A stretch of DNA of 36,535 nucleotides, taken from the NCBI GenBank assembly GCA_015680685.1, contig MNCI01037953.1:1405479-1442013 (forward strand), in the 5' to 3' direction. Both the position numbers and the translations under genes were made by a program. The DNA comes from Gnetum montanum (Eukaryota > Streptophyta > Gnetopsida > Gnetales > Gnetaceae). The notes below the pieces were generated by a model. It did no database searches and was not told where the DNA came from. It saw only the letters and a program-made list of their open reading frames with translations. Below are positions 19,413 through 29,532 of this stretch, in pieces; the first letter of the stretch is position 1, and every line of letters starts with the position of its first letter.

Positions 19413-20586
19413 TGTTGACCTTTTGGTATGTCAAAAAATTAAGAAAAATGGAGCACAAGGATGTTTGTGTGTCTATGTGGTTCTTGTAGGGAAAGAATGT
19501 GGATAAGGAATCAAGGACTCAAAGTTGACATCATCAAGAACTTGTGGAGCAGGCAGAGGTTCAAGATTTTGAACAAGAAACAAATTTTTTAGAGGTCAGA
19601 AGGAAGCCTTAGCATTAAAGGAATATTTTCAAAGAAAAGTTCTTGCAGAAATAGCATACATCTACTATCAAGTGAAGATGTCTCCAAAAAAAGGAAGACA
19701 TCTTGGAAGAATTGAAGGCAACATAGGTGAAGATGTCTCTAGAAAATCAAATATGTATTTTTGAAGAGAAAGACTTCTTTCACTTGAAGAAGATGTCTTT
19801 GCAGAATGAAGGTCTGATGCAGAAAGACATATCAATCTTGAAGAAGATGTCTTTCCAGAATGAAGGTCCATTGCAGAAAGATGTCTCAGTTTCAGAGAAG
19901 ATGTCTCTAGTCATCATTAATTAACCATTGCATGAATTTTGAGGTGATTTTAGAAATACATTAGCTATAAGAAGGCTTCATTCTCATTGGGAAATGAGCA
20001 AACATTGTGTACTTTCATTGTATTCATCAATCAATCATTGTAATCATTGCTGTTTCTCATTGTACAATCTTTTGTCTATTGTAATTGATTAAGGTGAGCT
20101 ATACCTCAAAGTGCAAGGATCAACAAACTTAGTTGCATTCTTTTCTTTTGATTTTTATTCTCTATTGTTGCCCTACAGGGTTGATATGCTTCTTGTGGGA
20201 AGGCATATTGCTTAAGCTTGTAGAGATCCTGCAAGATTGAGTGTTGGTGTAGTGCCACAACACTCCTAAATAGAGCTCAAGTTGTAAAGGTTGTGGGATC
20301 CTAGAAACCACATTCTAAGCTTGTCAGGACCTTAGAGGGTTGAGTGGATTTGTAGTGTTGAATCACTCTAGAGCAAAGCTTAGAGCTTGTACAGGGTGTG
20401 GTACCCTTCAAACCACATTTGAGAGAAAAAAAGTTTAGAGGTATGCTTGCAAACTACCCTTTGAGGGTGGACTACCCAAGTTGGAGAACCACATTAAATT
20501 TGGTATGTCTGCTTTGTCTTAATGAATTTGTATTTTTGGGAAACTTATTCATCTCCCCCCCCCCTTTCTAAGTTCAATGATCCTCA
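19413..20586 (+). repeat. 5' LTR of element D
   Basis: 1174 bp. U3 carries a cluster of AGATGTCT and AGACATCT octamers (about 19675-19915), then TATAAGAA (19966-19973), a R/U5 region and a C10 run (20555-20564) before GATCCTCA. It aligns with 25010-26222 and, inverted, with solo LTR I. Confidence 0.9.
19675..19973 (+). promoter_or_regulatory. U3 enhancer-like cluster and TATA box of the D 5' LTR
   Basis: AGATGTCT or its complement AGACATCT occurs about seven times in 240 bp, partly as a tandem repeat with GAAGATGTCTTT-x-CAGAATGAAGGTC. Several copies continue to TGTCTC. The TATA-like TATAAGAA at 19966-19973 is conserved in solo LTR I (19346-19339, minus strand) but lost in D2. A short ORF (19727-19924) in this cluster is a by-product of the repeats. 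Confidence 0.55.
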
Positions 20587-20588
20587 AG

Positions 20589-20600
20589 TGGTATTGGAGC
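20589..20600 (+). other. Primer-binding site of element D (initiator-Met type)
   Basis: TGGTATTGGAGC, two bases after the LTR end, matches TGGTATCAGAGC at 10 of 12 positions. This site is the usual one in plant copia elements. Confidence 0.85.
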
Positions 20601-20638
20601 ATGGTACTCTTCTTCATCATCAACTTCAAGAGTGAATA

Positions 20639-22470
20639 ATGGAGGGAACATCTTATACAAATTCATCCATGTTCAATGAATTTGACTTTGCCTTTGGAAA
20701 GCTAGAATGCAAGGATTCTTTGAATTCATGGAGTTTGAAGTTTGGGAGTCAATGCTTAAAGGCTACACTCTACCTGTCAACATCTGCACTGGGATCATCA
20801 AGCCTCACAACAAATAGACACAAGAGGAGAACGATAAGTTCAAATTTGATTCGAAAGAAAAGAATTATTTATATTGCAGTTTGAATAAATTTGAATTTAA
20901 TAGAGTAGTAGTATATAAAATAGCTAAAGAAATTTGGAAAACTTTAGAAGCTACTTATGAAGGAACTTCTATTGTTAAGTAATAAAAATTATTATTTTTG
21001 CAAAGTGAATACAATAATCTTAAAATGAGAGCATGAGAAAATAAAAGATTACTTCTCTAGAGAAAATGATATTGTTGTAACTATTAGAGGTACTAGGTAA
21101 GATTTTTCCAAGAGTGATGTCATCATCAAAATGATCAGAACTCTTCAACTGGAGTTCAGACTAAAGGTCATGGCTATGGAAGAAATCAGAGATTTCTCAA
21201 CTTTGAAATTTGAAGAGCTTCAAAGTGCTCTCATTTCTTATGAAATAAATCTCATAAGTGAAGGAGCATCCAAGAAAGACCTATTACTCTAAAGACCGTC
21301 TCCAAGGAGAAGGAGATTAATGAGCATGATGAGGGAAGCACAAATTAGATTGCCCTTCTCATAAGAAAGCTACAATGATTGATAATAAGGAGAAACAAAG
21401 GGACATATCAACAAAGATCCAATTAGTACAAAGGTAAAGAAAGAGGTAAAAAAATTTTGAATTCTAACTTAGACTTCTCTCCCATAGAATGTTGGATCCG
21501 TGGAGGAAAAGACCATATGGCCTTTGAATATCCTAGCAATATTAGGTTGCAGCCTATGAATAGATCCACTAACGAGGCAAAGAAAACCAAATTCTATACA
21601 AGTTGGGATGATGGGTAGAAGAGTTAGGAAGAAGTGGAGGATGATGCAAAAAATTCTCATCTCATCTACATGGCCCTCACTAATGATGACATCAATTCAT
21701 TAGATGATGATCTTAATGATGAAGAGTTGATCTTTTATGCAATAAGCTTTTGTATTTCCAAAATCTTTGTAATATATTAAATAAATAGGTCAAATCTATA
21801 GATCAATAAATATCTTTGTTGAATTTAACTTTTTTGATCTAACTAAACAACTCTCAGACCTAAGGGCTAAGAATGAAAAGCTAATCTCATCCTTAGAATA
21901 GGCCAAAGTGGAAGTTTTAGGTGTCAAATTAGTAAATGAAAGATTGGTAAATGGAAAGGAATCTATTTGGATAGTGCTGGGACAAGAAAGAAGTCCACAT
22001 GATAAGAGTGGTCTGGAATGTTGCATGCAAGAGTAGTCATCTTCTATAAATCCATCACAAACAAATGATCCTCCAAAGGAGAAAGGTAGTACACCAAAAT
22101 CAAAGGAAGCTCCTATCCATCAAAATGACCCTAAAAGGTTTGATTATCCTAATCTCTCATACTATCATAGAAGGATTAGGTGCTATTATTGTCATAAATT
22201 AGGGCACAAACAATGGGATTGCAAGCTCAAGTATTATCATAGTTGGTCATATCATAGAACTCCTTGGTTTTATGAAAGTGCACCAAGAAAGGATTTTTTA
22301 TAGGATCATAGGGAAGATTGGATGTCAACTTAGAAGAACAAAGGAACTAGGAAAGAATGAAGAATTAAAAGGTAGGAATAGGGGAATCAGAATACTCTCA
22401 CAATAAATTTGTAAGAGGAAGCCAAGTCTTGGACATTGAAGAAGTTCAACTACGAAAGAAATCCTCAAAA
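20639..22470 (+). pseudogene. gag: copia-type gag of element D (UBN2 plus zinc knuckles, decayed)
   Basis: Gag is the capsid protein. An ATG at 20639 starts MEGTSYTNSSMF, 38 bases after the PBS. A frame change follows, and about 20834-20985 reads KIAKEIWKTLEATYEGTS, the hallmark of the UBN2 copia gag family (PF14223). Downstream are a broken knuckle, CWIRGGKDHMAFEY (21490-21531, two cysteines replaced), then the acidic segment SWDD...EEVEDDA and IYMALTNDD (about 21600-21690). A coiled-coil part ending near ERSPHDKSGLE follows, then an intact CX2CX4HX4C knuckle, CYYCHKLGHKQWDC (22181-22222). This order is that of plant copia gag. Many stops and several shifts make it non-functional. No protease or integrase follows where they would be expected. 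Confidence 0.8.
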
Positions 22471-22609
22471 GATGAAACTCCTTCTCTAGCTATTTGAGTG
22501 AAATTACTTTTCATCAGAATAGTAGGTAAGTAGAGGTAAGTTTTTGTTTTTTCAAGTATCTATTAATACTATAGTCCATTGGAAGCTTTTCCCAAATCCC
22601 ATTCAATTT

Positions 22610-22800
22610 TTGCAAAGATGTCTCTCCAAAATAAAAGATGTCTACATGAAGACGTCTTCTCAAAAACAAAGATGTCTCTCTAATTTTTCTTGCTCTACAG
22701 GAAATATGTCTAGTATATTTGAAAGATGTCTATTATTATTTTAAAACATGAATAATATGTGTTTCCTCTATAAAAGACATCTTATTTTTTGTTTAAATCC
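22610..22800 (+). promoter_or_regulatory. Internal promoter-like cassette before the second ORF of D
   Basis: Five or six AGATGTCT, AGACGTCT or AGACATCT octamers (from 22616) resembling the U3 cluster are followed by CTCTATAAAAG, with TATAAAA at 22769-22775. The second ORF's ATG at 22872 lies 97 bp beyond. This fits a separate promoter for that ORF, or the remnant of an LTR fragment captured inside the element. No full LTR is present. Confidence 0.5.
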
Positions 22801-22871
22801 CTTGTTCACTACCACTATTAAAGTCAAAACCTCCATTTCTTTGTTGTCTTTTATCATTTGATCCCATAAAG

Positions 22872-24491
22872 ATGACTAGGGCTCCACCATCTATAGCAAT
22901 TTTGTTAGAGATGGCTCATAAGAAGGTTGAAATTTCTAGGGTCTCAGTAAAGAAGAAATCCCAAGGAAGTTCTAGTAGAACGACGCTCACTTACATGCCC
23001 CAGTTCCTTAATGCAAGTGCAGAACATAGGTTTGAGGCCGCTCAAACCACTAGCATCATTGCTAAACATTCTCTATCTTTCCCTACCCATAGACAAATTG
23101 CATTGATGGATTACTTTAAAGCTTTGAACTAGGGCTATTTCATTGGAATGAATTTTCTAATTCCTGAAGTATTAATTAGAGAATTCTATTGCAATATTGT
23201 TATTGCAAATGCTGTTGTTGGATCATTCACTTTCATGGTTGGGAGTGTTCTCATTGAGGTCTCTCCCAAAGTTATGAATGTAATCCTTAGGATCTTTAGT
23301 CTCGATGTCTTCCAAGTAACCATTGATTCCATGCAGGACATTTATTCAAATGGTATCATGCCTATAGCATATGATGAAATTTGTAATGTATTGTTTGGGA
23401 AAGATGTTGCATTTGACAAAGATCATGTTGAGAGAAGCTTGATGACTCTTAATGCTTCCACCTTGTCTCTTGTTGTATTATAAAAAATTATGGTAAAAGG
23501 GGGAAGTTACAATTATGTACTGCCACCCCAGGCCTATGTGCTTTATTGTCTTCTCCCAAGACTACCATTAGATCTAGGACACACACTTTGTTGAGATATG
23601 ATAAGTCTATTTACCAAGGAAAGAGTCCTTAGGCACCCATATCTCATCAACTTTTTGATCCATTAGAATGGTGTGCCAATTCCAAAGATTCCTTTGCTCA
23701 AAGGCAAGAGGAGCATTAGCGAATATCTTGAGAAGAGGAGTCTTTCAAATGTGGAAAAAGCAAGACCTAGTACTAGATCACAGAAGAAGAAGAAGGAGGA
23801 ATCTTCCTAATTGAGTAGATCAAAATCCACAAGTGCTTAAATGAATTGTTCATTAAATAAGCTTCTCCAACCTTTTTCATGAGCCATCAGGAAGCTTGGG
23901 AGAAACCTCTTTTACTTGCGCAAGATTTTGGATGCAGCTGGCATTCCACCTCCTTCCAATGGGCAGGAGTTTGAGGAGGTTACTACTTCTTGTATTTTTG
24001 ATAGTGAAGAGGATGTTCCTTTTCCATCGAGGAATTTTGTTGAAGTTAGCCCTTCATGTACTTATGACTCAGGGATGGAGTCTGATTTAGAGCCTGAGGC
24101 ACCACCAACTTGTATCCAAGGGGAGCATCGTGTTCCCATGCAATAGTTTGAGAATCATGGTCCTACATCACCTATCCATTTAGATCCTCCATCAATTGAT
24201 GCACCAAGCTCATTTGAGCAGTAGGCTATGGAGAGTATCTTTGGAACCATGTCCCAATAGGTACTAGCTCCATAGCATCTAGTTCAGCTAGATCCTCTCG
24301 CTTCATCTCACTTTCAAGTGAAGCTTTATCCTTGATTAGCTCTCGTCTAGCAGATTAAGTCCTTTAATGAGGACATGTAGTGATCAAGTCAATAGACCAC
24401 CAACAATGATGATGATAAGAAGGAGACTTATTGTTCATCTAGAGTAGTAAAAAAATCAAAATTTGACAATGCAACCAAGGCTAGTGATTAA
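22872..24491 (+). pseudogene. PF20167-type 'putative plant transposon protein' ORF of element D
   Basis: From the ATG at 22872 a single frame can be followed for about 540 codons to a TAA at 24489-24491. It has roughly a dozen or more premature stops, mostly TAG, but I found no frameshift. The N-terminus is basic and serine-rich. About 23140-23570 has LIREFYCNIVIANAV, VGSVLIEVSPKVMNVILRI and later NYVLPPQAYVLYCLLPRLPL, which follow the plan of the plant-specific PF20167 domain as I remember it. The C-terminal third is acidic and proline/serine-rich (DSGMESDLEPEAPPT). It lies downstream of gag, replaces pol, and has its own TATA-like element. Function unknown; the domain call is by eye. Confidence 0.6.
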
Positions 24492-24995
24492 AGACCTTGG
24501 GAGATTGTATTTCTCTCTCCTTTTTATTATTGTCCAAAAAGAGAAAGAAGTTTTTGTTTCTTACATATGTGATTTTTTGGACTTTGCACATATGTGATTG
24601 ATGTGAAACAAGACAAATGGATGTGATTAATATGATGGTTATTTTGATGGTTGGATTTATGTGAATAGTTGGTCACATGACAGTTTGTTGACGAGTTATA
24701 AATAGATGGTGTTTTCCTTTGATATCTTTATGTGGTGTTCTATTGATCTTTACTTTTGCATAAGCATCATTTCATTATTTTCCACATTTTACTAAATAAC
24801 CTTGAATCTTAATGATTTATCCTAGTCCCTAGTTGCCATAGGAATTTATGTCTTAATATATTTATTGGTTTTTAGAGCTAAGTTTATGTGCTTTATCCTT
24901 TTTAATGCTATTCAAAAAGGGGGAGAGTATAGTTATGGATATTTTTGGATATTTGAATGTCTACTAAACCATTTTCTTAAGTTTTTAACATCACC
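24492..24995. other. 3' non-coding region of element D
   Basis: AT-rich stretch between the second ORF and the polypurine tract. The ORF at 24865-25086 runs into the LTR and has no recognisable content. Confidence 0.6.
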
Positions 24996-25009
24996 AAAAA
25001 GGGAGAAAT
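24996..25009 (+). other. Polypurine tract of element D
   Basis: AAAAAGGGAGAAAT directly precedes TGTTGACC of the 3' LTR. It is a typical copia plus-strand priming site. Confidence 0.85.
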
Positions 25010-26222
25010 TGTTGACCTTTTGGTATGTCAAAACGTTAAGAAACATGAAGCACAAGGATTTTTGTGTGTTTATGTGGTTGTTGTAGGGCAAGAATGTGGA
25101 CAAGGACTCAAGGACTTAAAGCTGGCATTATCAAGAACTTATTAATCAGCAAAAGTTTAAGATTTTAGACAAGAAATGAATTTTTCAAAGGTTAGAAGGA
25201 AGCCTTAACATTGAAGGATTATTTTTAGAGAAGACATCTTGCAGAAACAAAAAATGTCTACTATCAAGTAAAGATGTCTCTAAGAAAAGGAAGATATCTT
25301 GGAAAAATTTAAGATAGCATAGAAGAAGATGTCTTTGGAAAACAAAAGACATCTTTCTAGAGAGAAAGACATGTTTTACTAAAAGAAGAAATATTTTTAG
25401 AATGAAGGTTTGATGTAGAAAGATGTCTCAATCTTGAAGAAGATGTCTTTCTAGAATGAAGGTCCATTGCAAAAAGACATCATAGTCTCAGAGAAGACAT
25501 CTCTAGTGATCATTAATTATCCATTGCATAAATTTTGAGGTGATTTTGAAAACATATTGGCTAGAAGAGAACTTCATTCTCATTGGGAAATGAGAAAGCA
25601 TTGTGTACTTTCATTGTATTCATCAAGAAATCATTATAATCNCAAGCATTGTGTACTTTCATTGTATTCATCAAGAAATCATTATAATCATTATTTTTCC
25701 TCATTGTACAATCTTTTGCCTATTGTAATTGGTCAAAGTGAGCTGTACCTCAAAGTGCAAGGATCAACAAACTTAGTTGCATTCTTTCCTTTTGATTGTT
25801 GTTCTCTATTGTTACCTTGCAGGGTTGATGTGCTTCTTGTGGGAAGGCATATTACTTGAGCTTGTTTGGATCCTATGGGATTGAGTGTTGGTGTAGTGCC
25901 ACAACACTCCAAAATAGAGCTCAAGTTGTTAAGCTTGTGGTATCCTAGAAACCACATTCTAAGCTTGTTAGGACCTTGCAAGGTTGAGTGCATTCGTAGC
26001 ATCGAACCACTCCATAGTGGAGCTTAGAGCTTGTATAGAGTGTGGTACCCTTCAAACCACATTTGAGAGAAACAAAGTCTAGAGGTGTGCTTATGAACTA
26101 CCCTCTAATTTTGGACTACCAAAGTTGGGAAACCACATTAAATTTGGTGTGTGTTCTTTGTCTCAACAAATTTTTATTTTTGGGAAACTTATTCATTTTC
26201 CTTCTAAGTTCAATGATCCTCA
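25010..26222 (+). repeat. 3' LTR of element D
   Basis: 1213 bp including an artificial duplication around the N at 25642. It shares the start, octamer cluster (about 25235-25505) and end with D1, but is clearly diverged from it. The TATA-like box is mutated (GGCTAGAAGAG at about 25559) and the C-run is replaced by TTTTCC. Confidence 0.9.
25642..25642. other. Single-N join with unmerged overlap
   Basis: About 46 bases just before the N ('aagcattgtgtactttcatt' to 'attataat') are repeated just after it. D1 has one copy only. The duplicate is a join artefact. Confidence 0.85.
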
Positions 26223-26755
26223 ACATATTCTTCGAGATTGGGACATTTCTCTACATCAAAATTTTATTTAGGGGAGATGTATCTTCTTCATGGGAGATGT
26301 CTCTAAGGAGACATGTTTAGGAAGACACCTCCTTAAAGGAGACATCTCCTATTTTTAGAAGACGTCTTCTTTGGTTCTTCTACACGTCATCTAAGATGTC
26401 TTCTACTTCTAGGAGATGTCTTCTTAGCTTTTGAACTTTGCTTTAACTTCTTCTCAGTCCTTGGAGCATCTTGATTTTGTTATAATCTTCTTCTTTGCCC
26501 ATTGCTCCTAATTATCTAATGAAGTCTTTATTGAAGCTCTCTTGAGTCCTTGTAGTTCTCACTTTGACATCTTGTTGTAACTCTTATTCCTTGAGTCTTC
26601 ATTCATGTTTAGCAAGTCCTTGTTATCTCCACTTCGACATCTCTTTGTAGATGTCATCTCTTGAGCTCTCCTTCATGTCCTACAAAAACATCACACTCCA
26701 CAACATTCTATATTCTCCATTTTTCTTAAGGTTTTAACATACCAAATGGTTAACA
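26223..26755 (-). repeat. Solo LTR I, 5' (U3) part, minus strand
   Basis: On the minus strand it starts TGTTAACCATTTGGTATGT (from 26755), matching D LTR TGTTGACCTTTTGGTATGT. It holds the octamer cluster at 26272-26430, including an inverted pair TGTCTC-taag-GAGACA (26298-26313). It continues, after element D, at 19412. Total LTR length is about 1272 bp without the duplicated target. Followed by TCATG (26756-26760). Confidence 0.85.
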
Positions 26756-27511
26756 TCATGTGTGTTTGCACACATTTGAATATGTGTATCTCATGAGTCT
26801 GGTTGTGTATTTTTTTTCTTGTGGCATATTTGATACACCTATAACTAATGACTAATGAGATATGTGCTCCTATGATGTGCTTGCAAGTACTCCAAGCTTT
26901 GAGGTATAGTCCACCTTGAGTACATCCTTTCTTATTGTTGTTTTTGGACTTAAAAATATGTTAAGTTCCATCTCAAATTTTATTTTGAACCTTTTATAAT
27001 ATCCTTAGACCAAAGTATCTTCATTATTGTTTAAACAATATTTAACTATTTTATATTATATTAGCTTTAAGCAACCCCATTTTCTTAGGACAAGGCTAGG
27101 ATGATGATGATGATATTATATTACCTTAATAGTGAAGTATGAAGTAAATGAAGAAGATTTTCATTACCCTTGTGTATGTTATGTTGATAAAATTTACAAA
27201 ATGCAAAAATGAATTGAACAGATCACGAAACTTCAAATAAGAGGTAAAATTGGAAAAGGAACCAAAGCTTGTGAACTCCAAATGAAAAGGTAAAATCATG
27301 GAATCATGGAAATTGAAGGAATACCAAAAGGATAATTGTGAAATAAAGTAGTACCAAAAAAAGAGTGGGTGTTGCAACCTAACATAATTAAAACATGAGT
27401 AAACCCCAAGATATATAGTCCAATTAGAACTTTATAACTTAGCATTGTGAACCCATAACTTGGAGCATCTTCATCATTGTAGGAATTCAAAGAGATATTC
27501 ATATAATCCAA

Positions 27512-27658
27512 AAGGTGATGCTCCTTTCATTAATATAATTTACATGATGAATCAAATTATGTTGAATACATTTCAATTCAATTTGAGAGGTGATGCCCCT
27601 TCCATTAATACCATTTGTAAGATTAAAGCAAGTTATAAGCAATACATTTTAGTTCAAT
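27512..27658 (+). repeat. Two-copy tandem repeat, about 73 bp
   Basis: 'aggtgatgctcctttcatta' near 27513 and 'aggtgatgccccttccatta' near 27586 start two copies. Both continue to 'ataca-ttt-agttcaat'-like ends. The copies are diverged by about a quarter. Confidence 0.55.
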
Positions 27659-27889
27659 CCCATTAAGAATGTGTTGCATGATTTCCCTTCTTCCTGGGTT
27701 GTCATGTTAATGACATTCAATTTTGCTAGTTTTATCGTAAGCATGTTGTGATTGATAGGTTATGCAATGAGTTGTTTTTCTTAAGTACGCAACAAATTTT
27801 TACATTGGTTTTGTTCATTTAGTGGTTGAAGCTATCCAATGTATAATTTTTTTCTGAGAAAGAGAATATTTATTAGTAAGGTATGTGGA

Positions 27890-28030
27890 TCATGTTTCCA
27901 AACTAGCTTTCTAGTATTGGGATTTGAACTAGTACTTCCATGATGTGAGCTAGCCATAATTGGACTAGTAGATGTGAGTGCAATGGGAACCAAACCCATG
28001 ACCTCTTGTACAACACCCAAAATGTTAAAT
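27890..28030 (-). repeat. tRNA-like / SINE-like segment (two B-box-like motifs)
   Basis: On the minus strand AGTTCAAATCC (about 27925) matches the pol III B-box pattern RGTTCRANNCC, and GGTTTGGTTCC (about 27995) is a weaker match flanked by CCATGG-type pairing. TGGCTAGCTCA between them is weakly A-box-like. No full cloverleaf can be drawn, so this is at best a decayed tRNA-derived SINE. Confidence 0.25.
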
Positions 28031-28497
28031 CCATAATTTGAATTTTCAATAATTTGAAGTTTTAAAATCAAAATTTGGGAGTGTTGGGAATCCAAATCAT
28101 TAAACCCATATCTTAAGAGTTTCCAAATCAAAGGTTTTATACTAAGCTTATAAGTATTCATGGTTGGAACCATGAAGGAACCATCATTTAGAGTGATGGT
28201 AAGATGCTTATTTCAACCATCATTTAAGATATTTGTTTCTCAAGTCACTGATCTTGTTTTGTTGGAATAAGGTAAGAATGATGATGATGAACCATGAAAC
28301 ATAAGTATTTATTACCCACTTAACAAGTTGCCACTACTTCCCTAAAAGATTTTCCTAAAATATTTTTAACTAGGTCCTAAAAGTAAAGGGTAAAAGAATG
28401 TCAAGTATTGGTCTCATGAAAAGAGTAATATAATGTCATCATGCTTGTGCATGAGCTCATGTTATGCTTAATTGGTATCAACGAGTTGGTTTTTTTA

Positions 28498-28650
28498 TGA
28501 TGGGTTATAACTTTGATCTATGACTTCATCCGCTTCGATTATATCTTTGGTCTATAACTTCATTCAACTTTAAATTCATCTACTTGGATTGGTTTGTTTA
28601 TGATGGGTTATAACTTTGATCTATAACTTCATCCACTTTGAATAGTTCAT
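28498..28650 (+). repeat. Imperfect tandem repeat, about 103 bp period
   Basis: 'gatgggttataactttgatcta' occurs at about 28498 and 28602, each followed by 'acttcatcc-ctt-gaat'-like sequence. A shorter related piece, 'ggtctataacttcattcaac', lies between them. Confidence 0.5.
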
Positions 28651-29289
28651 ACTCATTAACATCCAATTATTGATAACATACAAATCTCCTTCTCCTTGTC
28701 ACAAGAGAAATGTTCTAGATTTGGTAGAATAGGCTAACCATTCCCAAATGGTATTGCTAACTTGTAAAAGCTTTACAAAATCAAAGGTTGGCTTTGTCTT
28801 TCAAAAAATTACAATGGCAAGATTTGATCACAAGAAACTAAGGTGATCATATATGAGAGGTTGGAACTTGAACAAAAAAAACCTATGGTGAAGTGGGACA
28901 ACAATAGTTATTAAAGGTATAGAAAAGTGAGTACACGAAAGAATGCACAACATTTTCATCTTACTGTGTAATTAAACAAAAAATACACTTCCATTGCTTC
29001 ACTATGTGGTATTTGAAACATCCCAAGGAAAATTTATGGTATGCATAAGAAACCTGGTAATCAACAATTTGCATTGTAATTTAAAGGTAGAAACATTTGC
29101 CTTTTTGTCCATTAAAAACCCTATCCCATGGCTTTTCTTTGGCAAACTTTTAGGCATTTTAATATGTAAGAACGAAATTTACAACACACATGATGTAAGT
29201 TTTTTTTTATGCTAGCATGTGGAAGCCAAAATATTTTAAAATGCTAAAAAAAACTGGGCTTTACTTCACACATTGCAAAAGATTGGGTT

Positions 29290-29400
29290 TTTGTTCCACA
29301 CACTCTAATAGTGTGTGTAATAGCATGCGGAACTAGAACTTCTCCATACATTGTAGATTTGACAACAACAGCTTTACACACTATGCTAGTGTGTGAGGGA
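29290..29400 (+). promoter_or_regulatory. Two perfect short hairpins upstream of a TATA box
   Basis: CACACACT (29297-29304) pairs with AGTGTGTG (29310-29317), and ACACACT (29376-29382) pairs with AGTGTGT (29388-29394). Both have 5-nt loops. They lie 140-240 bp before TATATAA at 29533-29539. The layout resembles the palindrome-plus-TATA promoters of the LTRs elsewhere in the window. Confidence 0.4.
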
Positions 29401-29532
29401 AGGAAACAAGTAAAAATTGCTTACACACTGTAAAGAAGTATTTAATATAGTATAGAAATCTGATAGAAACTTAACAACAATTTGACAAAAATTAGCTAGA
29501 ATTAAATCAGCGAAAAACCATTGTGCATGGTC

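Larger units (their letters stand above)
19413..26222 (+). mobile_element. Element D: pol-less copia-type LTR retrotransposon with a second ORF
   Basis: LTRs at 19413-20586 and 25010-26222 start TGTTGACC and end GATCCTCA. They are flanked by ACATT (19408-19412) and ACATA (26223-26227), a 5-bp target duplication with one mismatch. An initiator-Met PBS follows the 5' LTR and a polypurine tract precedes the 3' LTR. The interior carries a copia-type gag (20639-~22470), a promoter-like cassette (22610-22800) and a PF20167-type ORF (22872-24491). No protease, integrase, RT or RNase H is recognisable. D sits in opposite orientation inside a solo LTR of its own family. Confidence 0.85.
26761..29200. 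other. Repeat-derived region with no recognised gene
   Basis: No retroelement protein motif is recognisable on either strand. Visible structure includes a GAT microsatellite near 27105, a roughly 73-bp tandem duplication at 27512-27658, a tRNA-like segment on the minus strand at 27890-28030, and a roughly 103-bp duplication at 28498-28650 ('tgggttataactttgatcta' at 28501 and 28604). ORFs such as 27832-28173 (minus) have no conserved content. Confidence 0.4.

Noticed and set aside
19727-19924. 65-codon ORF with repeated KKMS-QNEG units
   Set aside because: It is produced by the tandem octamer cluster in LTR U3 and is not kept in the other D-family LTRs.
25557-25859. 100-codon ORF in the 3' LTR of D
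   Set aside because: It is held open by the duplicated overlap around the N and lies in LTR sequence that is non-coding in the sister LTRs.
27890-28030. Functional tRNA gene
   Set aside because: No acceptor stem or full cloverleaf can be formed. Only B-box-like motifs are present.
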